Below are positions 1 through 5,626 of a stretch of DNA of 5,626 nt, one piece after another; the stretch's first letter is position 1; every line of letters starts with the position of its first letter. The notes under the pieces were generated by a model. It ran no database searches. It had not been told where the DNA came from and saw nothing but the letters and a program-made list of their open reading frames with translations. Origin of the DNA: Pseudomonadota bacterium (GTDB taxonomy: Bacteria; Pseudomonadota; Alphaproteobacteria; Rhizobiales; Devosiaceae); contig JAEWHZ010000257.1 of assembly GCA_023387585.1 (NCBI GenBank), forward strand, positions 1 to 5,626, in the 5' to 3' direction. The position numbers and the translations under genes were made by a program.

Positions 1-1085
1 TCGCGATTGGCGGCAAGGCGCAGGCCGGGCTCCACCTCGGTGACGAAGTCCAGCCCCGCCTCCTCGGCCAGCGGGCCGTAAAGGTCGGCGACATCGGCGA
101 CCACGGCGCTCATATCGGTGTCGGACAGCGCGCCGGACGGGGTTCCAGCCTCGGCGCGGGCAATCAGCAGCAATGCGTTGAAAGTCTGGATCAGCCGGTC
201 GGCCTCGTCGATCGTCGTTTCCAGCGCCGCACGGCGGTCGGCGTCGGACACGCCGTTGCGCAAGGTCGCCTCGGCCTGGTTGCGCATACGCGTCAGCGGC
301 GTCTTGAGGTCGTGGGCGACGTTGTCGGTCACCTCCTTGAGCCCCTGCATCAAAAGCTCGATGCGCCCGAGCATGGCGTTGAGATTGGTCGCGAGTTCGT
401 CGAACTCGTCCTTGCGCCCGGTCACCGGCACGCGCTGCGAGAGATTGCCGGACATGATCTGGCTGCTGGTCTCGTTGATGGCGTCGATCCGGCGCAGCAC
501 GCGGCGCGCGGTGATGCCGCCGGCCACCAGCGAGAACACGAGGATGCCGCCGACGCCGAACAAAAAGCCCTGGAAGATGATGGCGGTAAAGCCCTGGCGC
601 TCCACCACGTCGCGGCCGACGACGAGGATCAGCCCGCTGTCGAGCACCACCGAGCGCACCACGGCATAGCCGCGCCGTTGCGCGACCTCGCTGCCCTCGG
701 TTTCTCCGAACGGCGTCGGCGGCTCGTAGTCGAAGGCGTAGACGCCCGGCTCCTGGATGATGGAAGGCGGCACCGCCGTGACGTTGCCGAGCAGATAGAG
801 CCCCGCCGCGTCGCCGAGATAATAGAGCCCCGGCCCCGGCCGGCTCGACAGGCGCTGCACCGCGAAGGCGATGCCGCGCAGCCCCTCTATGCGGTCGATG
901 CGTTGCAGCTGGCGCACCTCGCGGTCGATGTCGGCGGTCTGCTGGCGCTGGATCTCATAGCTCGACTGCCAGGCGATCAGCGCCAGCAAAAGCACGGAAA
1001 ACACGCCGAAGATGACGATGAAGGTCGCGGTCAGCCGGACGGTGCTGGTGCGCCAGATCTGGGCGAAGCGGCGGAACCGGCTCAC
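1..1085 (-). CDS. Membrane sensor histidine kinase, C-terminal part cut by window edge
   Basis: This is the sensor of a two-component pair; it should autophosphorylate a histidine and pass the phosphate to the regulator encoded just upstream. I translated it by hand from the minus strand: 361 codons are open from a GTG at 1085 to the edge. It is the first possible start after an in-frame stop and lies 7 bases beyond the regulator's stop, so the two are probably translationally coupled; the ribosome site is weak. Visible layout: short basic N-terminus, membrane segment about 18-39, periplasmic sensor region about 41-166, second membrane segment about 168-190, HAMP linker about 190-242, then the HisKA domain. 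The H-box reads DNVAHDLKTPL, with the phospho-acceptor His at residue 258 (codon at 314-312). The sequence ends near residue 361, just before the expected N-box, so the ATPase domain is outside the window. No cysteine occurs in the visible part. The signal sensed is not recognisable. In rhizobia the next gene is commonly glnE (family knowledge). Confidence 0.93.
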   Translation of the reverse strand, partial: MSRFRRFAQIWRTSTVRLTATFIVIFGVFSVLLLALIAWQSSYEIQRQQTADIDREVRQLQRIDRIEGLRGIAFAVQRLSSRPGPGLYYLGDAAGLYLLGNVTAVPPSIIQEPGVYAFDYEPPTPFGETEGSEVAQRRGYAVVRSVVLDSGLILVVGRDVVERQGFTAIIFQGFLFGVGGILVFSLVAGGITARRVLRRIDAINETSSQIMSGNLSQRVPVTGRKDEFDELATNLNAMLGRIELLMQGLKEVTDNVAHDLKTPLTRMRNQAEATLRNGVSDADRRAALETTIDEADRLIQTFNALLLIARAEAGTPSGALSDTDMSAVVADVADLYGPLAEEAGLDFVTEVEPGLRLAANR

Positions 1086-1092
1086 GGTCTGC

Positions 1093-1764
1093 TCACGCGC
1101 GGATCATGTAGCCGGCGCCGCGCACGGTGTGCAGGAGCGGTGCGGCATGGCCCTTGTCGATCTTGGCGCGCAGGCGCGACATGTGCACGTCGATGACGTT
1201 GGTCTGGGGGTCGAAATGATAGTCCCAGACATTTTCGAGCAGCATGGTGCGGGTCACCACCTTGCCGGCATGCTTCATGAGATATTCGAGCAGGCGGAAT
1301 TCGCGCGGCTGCAATACGATGGCTTCGCCGTTGCGCTCGACCTTGCGCGAGAGCCGGTCGAGCAGCAGGTCGCCGACCTGATAGGTGGTCTCGGCCTCGG
1401 CGGGGCTGGTGCGGCGCGCCAGCACCTCGATACGAGCGAGCAGCTCGCTGAAAGCATAGGGTTTTACCAGATAGTCGTCGCCGCCGGCCCGCAGGCCGGT
1501 GACGCGGTCGTCGACCTCCCCGAGAGCGGAGAGGATCAGGGCGGGCGTCTGGTCGCCCTCGGCGCGAAGCGCCTCGATGATCGAGAGGCCGTTGCGGCGC
1601 GGCAGCATGCGGTCGACCACCAGCACGTCGTAATCGCCGCCACTGGCCATGGCGTAGCCGCTTTCGCCATCGGTCGCGAGGTGGCTGACATGGCCGGCCT
1701 CGTCGAGCGCCTGCATCAAATAGCTCGCGGCCTCGCGGTCATCCTCGATCAGCAGGATCTTCAT
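1093..1764 (-). CDS. OmpR/PhoB-family response regulator
   Basis: This 223-residue cytoplasmic transcription regulator is the partner of the kinase downstream. Its receiver domain (about 1-115) has every key residue: acidic pair Asp8/Asp9, phospho-acceptor Asp51 in VVDRMLP, Ser79 in the Thr/Ser position, Tyr98 and Lys101 in the YLVKP motif. The C-terminal winged-helix DNA-binding domain (about 127-223) carries the usual LLEYLM, VWDYHFDP and NVIDVHMSRLRAKID signatures and ends in GAGYMIRA. Length is normal for the family. The ATG at 1764 is supported by GGAGGGG five bases upstream. That site and the start codon lie inside an 8-base inverted repeat, and a terminator-like hairpin separates the gene from degP, so its expression may be controlled after transcription starts. 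The CzcR/CopR/PhoP-like DNA-binding domain does not reveal the regulon. Regulation of the neighbouring degP, as CpxR does in E. coli, is inference. Confidence 0.97.
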   Translation of the reverse strand: MKILLIEDDREAASYLMQALDEAGHVSHLATDGESGYAMASGGDYDVLVVDRMLPRRNGLSIIEALRAEGDQTPALILSALGEVDDRVTGLRAGGDDYLVKPYAFSELLARIEVLARRTSPAEAETTYQVGDLLLDRLSRKVERNGEAIVLQPREFRLLEYLMKHAGKVVTRTMLLENVWDYHFDPQTNVIDVHMSRLRAKIDKGHAAPLLHTVRGAGYMIRA

Positions 1765-1782
1765 TGGCGCCCCTCCAATGAA
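1760..1782 (-). promoter_or_regulatory. Inverted repeat enclosing the regulator's ribosome binding site and start codon
   Basis: On the minus strand TTCATTGG and CCAATGAA form perfect 8-base arms around a 7-base spacer AGGGGCG. The ATG of the response regulator lies in the second arm. The Shine-Dalgarno GGAGGGG runs from the end of the first arm into the loop. As RNA, one further U-G pair is possible at the base of the stem. The geometry is directly visible; that it controls translation (or serves as a dimeric protein's operator) is inference. Confidence 0.45.
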
Positions 1783-1816
1783 AGGAAAGGGGGCCCCGGC
1801 CGACGCCCGGGGCCCC
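1781..1816 (-). terminator. Terminator-like GC hairpin after degP
   Basis: On the minus strand, 12 bases after the degP stop, GGGGCCCCGG (1816-1807) and CCGGGGCCCC (1799-1790) form a perfect 10-base all-GC stem with a 7-base loop. It is followed by CTTTCCTTT. The position and shape fit an intrinsic terminator for degP. The T-tract is interrupted by two C, so termination may be partial, which would make it an attenuator between degP and the regulator gene. Each arm contains GGGGCCCC, itself a palindrome, so alternative folds exist. Confidence 0.55.
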
Positions 1817-1828
1817 GCTATGGCTTCC

Positions 1829-3367
1829 TCAGTCTTCGAGAGGCAGGCCGAGGAAACGGACTTCGCCGCTGCGGCTGGCCTTGATCAGCGCCGTGCTGCG
1901 GCCCGATTCGATCACGCCGTCTATGGCGGTTTCGAATTCGGACAGGCTCGACACGGCCTGGTTGTCGACCTCGAGGATCACGTCGCCGATGGCGATGCCG
2001 CGCTCGGCGGCCGGGCTATCGGCCTCGATCTCCTGCACCAGAAGACCCTCGCCCTCGGCGTTGGGCACCAGCATCAGGCCGATGCTCGACATGGCCGGGG
2101 CCACGGGCTCCGGCGGGGTCGGGGTCGCCTCTTCCGGGGCGGGCGCAACCTCGGCGGTCAGGGTTTCGAGCTGCACCGAAAGCGTCATCGCCTCGCCACC
2201 GCGCCAGATGTTCAGCTCGACGGTCGAGCCGGGCGCCTTGCCGGCAATGGTCCGGCTGAGGTCGAGCGCATCGTCGATCTGCTCACCGTCGACCTCGAGG
2301 ATGATGTCGCCCGAGCGCACGCCGGCATCGCCGGCAGGGCCGTCCGAGGCGGGCTCGCGCACGATGGCGCCGCGCGCCCGCTCGAGGCCGGCGCCGTCGG
2401 CGATATCGCGCGTCACGTCCTGGATCGAGACGCCGAGATAGCCGCGCGTCACCGAGCCGCGCTCGATCAGCTGCGTGACCACGGATTCCACCGTCGCCGC
2501 CGGAATGGCGAAGGCGATGCCGACATTGCCGCCATTGGGCGAGTAGATGGCGGTGTTCACGCCCGACACCTCGCCGCGCAGGTTGAAGGCCGGTCCGCCG
2601 GAATTGCCGGTGTTGACCGCCGCGTCGATCTGCAGGAAGTCGCCATAACCGGCGCCGCCGATGTCGCGGCCCGAGGCCGAGATGATGCCGGCGGTCACGG
2701 TGCCGCCGAGGCCGAACGGATTGCCGATGGCCACCACCCAGTCGCCGACGCGGCTGCGCTCCTGCTCGAAGGCCACGAAGGGCAGGTCGTCGCCCTCGAT
2801 CTTGAGCACGGCGAGGTCGGTGCGCTGGTCGGTGCCGACGATCTCGGCGGTGTATTCGTCGCCATCGTCGAGCACCACGGTCACGGTGGTGGCGTCCTCG
2901 ACCACGTGGTTGTTGGTCACCACATAGCCGTCGGCGGAGATGATGAAGCCCGAGCCCGCGGCCAGGAACTGGCGCGGCGCGCGGTCGGGACGGCCGCCGG
3001 GGCCACCGAACTGGTCGCCGAACTGCTCGAAGAAATCGCGGAACGGATGGTTCTCGGGCAGGTCGGGGAAATTGAAGTTGAATTCGCGCGGTCCGCCGAA
3101 GCGCGAATTTCCGGGCCGGCGGACATCGCCCTGCACGCGGATCGAGACCACGGCGGGACGCACGGCCTCGACGAGGTCGGCGAAACCCTGCGAGGGGTCG
3201 GCCTGCGGAATGGTGATCTGGGCGGCTTCCTGCACCTGGGCGATCTGAGCGGAAGCGGTCTGGCTGGTCCAGACATAGGCGGTCGTCACCCCGCCCGCGG
3301 CGAGCGTCAGCGCCAGCAGCGACGCGCCCAGCCAGCGGGTGGTGGACTTCAGGACTTGAGAGCGCAT
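1829..3367 (-). CDS. degP: Periplasmic serine endoprotease DegP/HtrA (Do family)
   Basis: This 512-residue protein degrades or holds misfolded proteins in the periplasm. The N-terminus is a signal sequence: basic start, hydrophobic stretch about 13-33, probable cleavage after ASA at residue 40. The trypsin-like domain carries the complete triad: His154 in TNNHVV, Asp184 in TDLAVLK, and Ser256 in NTGNSGGPAF, with the typical GFIISADGYVVT and GGTVTAGIISASGRD strands. PDZ1 spans about 308-402 and PDZ2 about 427-508, joined by a linker rich in Pro, Glu and Ala (about 405-425). A Phe/Pro/Gly-rich insert at about 86-133 corresponds to the flexible LA loop. The protein has no cysteine, unlike E. coli DegP, which has a disulfide in this loop. 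Length is normal for alphaproteobacterial DegP (E. coli 474). The ATG at 3367 has AGAGGAG six bases upstream. It sits 80 bases after ccmH and before a two-component pair; stress induction is expected for the family. It could equally be named degQ or mucD, since the family is hard to split by sequence. Confidence 0.97.
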   Translation of the reverse strand: MRSQVLKSTTRWLGASLLALTLAAGGVTTAYVWTSQTASAQIAQVQEAAQITIPQADPSQGFADLVEAVRPAVVSIRVQGDVRRPGNSRFGGPREFNFNFPDLPENHPFRDFFEQFGDQFGGPGGRPDRAPRQFLAAGSGFIISADGYVVTNNHVVEDATTVTVVLDDGDEYTAEIVGTDQRTDLAVLKIEGDDLPFVAFEQERSRVGDWVVAIGNPFGLGGTVTAGIISASGRDIGGAGYGDFLQIDAAVNTGNSGGPAFNLRGEVSGVNTAIYSPNGGNVGIAFAIPAATVESVVTQLIERGSVTRGYLGVSIQDVTRDIADGAGLERARGAIVREPASDGPAGDAGVRSGDIILEVDGEQIDDALDLSRTIAGKAPGSTVELNIWRGGEAMTLSVQLETLTAEVAPAPEEATPTPPEPVAPAMSSIGLMLVPNAEGEGLLVQEIEADSPAAERGIAIGDVILEVDNQAVSSLSEFETAIDGVIESGRSTALIKASRSGEVRFLGLPLED

Positions 3368-3373
3368 TCGGTT

Positions 3374-3391
3374 CTCCTCTGGGGTTCCAGA
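3374..3391 (-). promoter_or_regulatory. degP ribosome binding site with small overlapping hairpin
   Basis: AGAGGAG at 3380-3374 is a strong Shine-Dalgarno six bases before the degP ATG and fixes the start. Its first three bases also belong to a short inverted repeat, TCTGG-AACC-CCAGA (3391-3378), a 5-base stem with a 4-base loop. The ribosome site is certain enough; the hairpin is short, leaves GGAG free, and any regulatory role is speculative. Confidence 0.6.
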
Positions 3392-3413
3392 ACGATCATG
3401 GACCGAAGATATG

Positions 3414-3440
3414 AACGCGAGCGCCTTTCCTGGAGGTTGC
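3414..3440 (-). promoter_or_regulatory. Possible ECF stress sigma-type promoter for degP
   Basis: In the ccmH-degP gap the minus strand has GCAAC at 3440-3436 and CGTT at 3417-3414, 18 bases apart. The alphaproteobacterial general-stress sigma factor EcfG recognises about GGAAC, 16-17 bases, CGTT. This is one mismatch and a slightly long spacer, so the match is weak. The position, about 47-73 bases ahead of the degP ATG, is suitable. I see no better housekeeping promoter in the gap. Confidence 0.2.
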
Positions 3441-3447
3441 GCCGACC

Positions 3448-3903
3448 TTAAATTTTCGTAAGGCGCTCGAGCGCGGCGCGCTCGGCCTCGCTCAATTCGA
3501 CCGCCTCATGGGCCTTGCGGCCGCGCCGGCGCGCGTTCAGCCACAGCATCAGCGCGCCGATCGCCAGCAGCAGCGGGCCGGCGATCCACAGCACCAGCGT
3601 ATGCGCGCCGAACACCGGGCGCAGCAGCACGAACTCGCCATAGCGGGCGACGACGAAGTTGCGCACCGCCTCGTCGCTGTCGCCGGCCACCAGCCGCTCG
3701 CGCACGATGCGGCGCAGATCGCGCGCCAGCTCGGCGTCGGATTCGTCGATCGACTGGTTCTGGCATACGAGGCATCGCAATTCGCCCGAAATCTCCCGCG
3801 CCCGCGCCTCCAGCGCCGGATCCGGCAAAAGCTCGTCCGGCCCGAGCGCAATGGCGCCCGTCACCGTCGCCAGAACCAGCAAAAGCGCGAAAAGACGCTT
3901 CAT
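3448..3903 (-). CDS. ccmH: Cytochrome c maturation protein CcmH (CycL)
   Basis: This 151-residue thiol-disulfide protein is anchored in the inner membrane and faces the periplasm. It helps keep the CXXCH cysteines of apocytochrome c reduced for haem attachment and works with CcmF. Visible are an N-terminal signal segment (about 3-19), the family's active site LRCLVCQNQSI with Cys44 and Cys47, the conserved ELARDLR helix, the RYGEFVLLRP motif at about 87-96, a membrane segment about 102-122, and a short basic then acidic cytoplasmic tail. The length fits the short single-domain alphaproteobacterial type; the E. coli protein is longer because it carries a CcmI-like extension. The ATG overlaps the ccmF stop as ATGA, so the two are translationally coupled, with a modest GAGG eight bases upstream. 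No terminator is visible after its TAA. Confidence 0.96.
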   Translation of the reverse strand: MKRLFALLLVLATVTGAIALGPDELLPDPALEARAREISGELRCLVCQNQSIDESDAELARDLRRIVRERLVAGDSDEAVRNFVVARYGEFVLLRPVFGAHTLVLWIAGPLLLAIGALMLWLNARRRGRKAHEAVELSEAERAALERLTKI

Positions 3904-5626
3904 TGCGCCGGCCTCGGCGCCAGGCGGGCCGGCCGTCCGACGCGCAGCTTGCGATCGCTCAGCGACATCGCGCCGCCCAGCGCCATCACCACCGCACCGA
4001 GCCAGATCAGCGTCACATAGGGCTTGTACCACATGCGCACCACATGAGTGTCCCCGATCGGCTCGCCGAGCTGCAGATAGAGCTGGGAGAAGCCATAGGT
4101 GGCGATCGCCGCTTCGGTCGTCGGCATGCCGCTCGCCAGATAGGCGCGGCGCTCGGGCCGCAAGGTGCGCGCCCCTCCGTCCGGCTCGGAAACGGTGAAG
4201 ACGCCGAACTCGGCAACGTAGTTGGCGCCCCGGCGCTGTTCGATGCCATCGAGCCGCAGCTCGTGGCCGGCAAAGGTCAGGGTCTCGCCCGGATCGAGCG
4301 TCGTCACGCGCTCGACCTCCCAGGCGGTGACCGCGACGATGCCGAGAACGGTGATGCCGAGCCCGATATGCCCCAGCGCCGCCCCCCAGGCCGAGCGCGG
4401 CAGGCCGACCAGCCGGCGAACGCTCTCGACCAGCGGGATGCGCCCGATGCGGCCGCGTTCGACGAGGTCGGTCACGGTCCCCAGGATCACCCAGAAGCCG
4501 AGCATCAGCCCGACCGGCGCCAGCGAGATGCCGACCCCGCCCAGCGCCGCGATCAAGACGGCGAGGAAGATCGCCAGCGCCCCCGCCGCGATCAGCCGCT
4601 GCGCCGCCGCGACGATGTCGCCGCGCTTCCAGGCCAGCAATTGCCCGAAGGGCAGCACCAGCAGCAGCGGCGACATCAGCGCCGAAAAGGTGAGATCGAA
4701 GAACGGCGCCCCGACCGAGATCGCCCGCCCCGTCAGCGCATCGAGCAGCAGCGGATAGAGCGTACCGACCAGGATGGCGCCGGTCGCCGTCGCAAGGAAC
4801 AGATTGTTGAGCACCAGGGCGCCCTCGCGGCTCACCGGGGCGAACAGCCCCCCGGCGCGCAGGGAAGGCGCGCGCAGCGCGAACAGCGCCAGCGCCGCCC
4901 CGATGATCAGCGCCAGCATGGCGAGGATCACCATGCCGCGCGTCGGATCGGACGCGAAGCTGTGCACCGAGGTGAGGATGCCCGAGCGCACGAGGAAGGT
5001 GCCCAGCAGGCTGAGCGCGAAGGTGACGATGGCGAGAAAGATCGTCCAGATCTTCAGCGCGTTGCGCTTTTCCATGACGATCGCGGAATGCAGCAGCGCC
5101 GTGCCGGCCAGCCAGGGCATGAAGCTGGCATTCTCCACCGGGTCCCAGAACCACCAGCCGCCCCAGCCGAGCTCGTAATAGGCCCAGTAGGAGCCCATGG
5201 CGATGCCGAGGGTGAGGAACATCCAGCTCAGCACCGTCCAGGGCCGCACCCAGCGCGCCCAGGCGGCGTCGATCCGCCCCGAGACCAGCGCCGCCACCGC
5301 GAAGGAGAAGCAGATCGAAAAGCCGACATAGCCGGCATAGAGCAGCGGCGGATGCACGGCGAGGCCGAAATCCTGAAGTACCGGATTGAGGTCGGCGCCT
5401 TCGAGCGGCGGCGGGAACTGGCGCCAGAACGGGTTGGAGGTGAACAGCGCGAAGCCGGCGAAGGCGGCGGCGAGCACGCTTTGCGTCGCCAGCGTCAAGC
5501 TGGTCAGCGCCGCCGGCAGCGCCCGCGCGAACAGCGCCACCATGGCCCCGAACAGCACGAGGATCAGGATCCACAGCAGCAGCGAGCCCTCGTGGTTGCC
5601 CCACACCCCGGTGATCTTGAACAGCA
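3900..5626 (-). CDS. ccmF: Haem lyase component CcmF (CycK), N-terminus cut by window edge
   Basis: CcmF is the polytopic inner-membrane core of the system I cytochrome c haem lyase: it takes haem from holo-CcmE and attaches it to apocytochrome c. The reading frame is open to the right edge; the first full codon is at 5624-5622 and about 574 residues are visible. The first ones, LFKITGVWGNHEGS, match a conserved stretch about 80-90 residues into the family, so only that much is missing. The GTG at 5606 is internal, not the start. The haem-handling WWD segment (GWGGWWFWDPVENASF) lies at about 5165-5117. Four histidines match the family's essential ones: HPPLLYAGYVG (codon at 5354), LLHSAIVMEKR (5090), VHSFASDPTRG (4964) and THVVRMWYKP (4046). 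About a dozen membrane segments are seen, with a periplasmic domain before the last one (about 4320-4010). It overlaps ccmH by four bases. ccmG is not between them as it is in E. coli. Confidence 0.97.
   Translation of the reverse strand, partial: LFKITGVWGNHEGSLLLWILILVLFGAMVALFARALPAALTSLTLATQSVLAAAFAGFALFTSNPFWRQFPPPLEGADLNPVLQDFGLAVHPPLLYAGYVGFSICFSFAVAALVSGRIDAAWARWVRPWTVLSWMFLTLGIAMGSYWAYYELGWGGWWFWDPVENASFMPWLAGTALLHSAIVMEKRNALKIWTIFLAIVTFALSLLGTFLVRSGILTSVHSFASDPTRGMVILAMLALIIGAALALFALRAPSLRAGGLFAPVSREGALVLNNLFLATATGAILVGTLYPLLLDALTGRAISVGAPFFDLTFSALMSPLLLVLPFGQLLAWKRGDIVAAAQRLIAAGALAIFLAVLIAALGGVGISLAPVGLMLGFWVILGTVTDLVERGRIGRIPLVESVRRLVGLPRSAWGAALGHIGLGITVLGIVAVTAWEVERVTTLDPGETLTFAGHELRLDGIEQRRGANYVAEFGVFTVSEPDGGARTLRPERRAYLASGMPTTEAAIATYGFSQLYLQLGEPIGDTHVVRMWYKPYVTLIWLGAVVMALGGAMSLSDRKLRVGRPARLAPRPAQ

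Noticed and set aside
312..1196. A 294-codon plus-strand open frame opposite the histidine kinase.
   Set aside because: It is an antisense shadow of a gene with clear HAMP and H-box motifs; the protein has no family features.
3383..3419. GTTC and GAAC motifs before degP, considered as a LexA (SOS) box.
   Set aside because: Alphaproteobacterial LexA boxes are GTTC or GAAC direct repeats with a 7-base spacer. Here the GTTC copies are 19 bases apart and the GTTC-GAAC pair is inverted with a 2-base spacer.
1778..3451. A 557-codon plus-strand open frame opposite degP.
   Set aside because: It is an antisense shadow: composition is His/Ala/Gly/Asp-rich with no recognisable domain, and the minus strand encodes a complete DegP with its catalytic triad.
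3448..5604. A 718-codon minus-strand frame running through ccmF and ending in ccmH.
   Set aside because: Across ccmF it is the out-of-frame reading of a GC-rich gene, giving low-complexity Arg/Ala/Gly sequence; only the last 151 codons are real CcmH, which starts at 3903. It is not a fusion protein.
5604..5606. GTG at 5606 as the start of ccmF.
   Set aside because: The frame stays open to the edge and the preceding residues LFKITG continue the conserved CcmF block, so the true start lies outside the window.

Overview
The window looks like ordinary chromosomal DNA from a high-GC alphaproteobacterium, most likely of the Hyphomicrobiales (Rhizobiales). The evidence is the strongly GC-rich codon use, the CcmF and CcmH sequence types, and the gene order ccmF-ccmH-degP-response regulator-histidine kinase. 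From memory this order is the one found in rhizobia (cycK-cycL-degP-regulator-kinase, usually followed by glnE). I see no mobile element, CRISPR array, tRNA or rRNA.

All five genes are on the minus strand, so they read from the right edge to the left. From 5626 to 3900 lies ccmF, which lacks its N-terminal part beyond the right edge. It overlaps ccmH (3903-3448) by four bases. An 80-base gap (3447-3368) follows, holding a good ribosome binding site and perhaps a stress-type promoter. Next is degP/htrA (3367-1829), a complete periplasmic serine protease with two PDZ domains. The 64-base gap after degP (1828-1765) is dense: a GC-rich hairpin with a T-rich tail resembles a terminator or attenuator, and immediately after it an 8-base inverted repeat encloses the ribosome binding site and start codon of the next gene. 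That gene is an OmpR/PhoB-type response regulator (1764-1093). Seven bases later a membrane histidine kinase starts at a GTG (1085) and runs off the left edge just after its phospho-acceptor domain.

CcmF and CcmH finish c-type cytochrome maturation on the periplasmic side of the inner membrane. CcmF is the haem lyase core and CcmH is the thiol partner that handles the apocytochrome CXXCH cysteines. DegP removes or refolds damaged periplasmic proteins. The two-component pair beside it probably senses an envelope condition, and degP is an obvious candidate target, but nothing in the sequence proves this.

I do not see an undescribed system. The most interesting signals are at the RNA level: the two adjacent hairpins between degP and the regulator, and a small hairpin touching the degP ribosome binding site.
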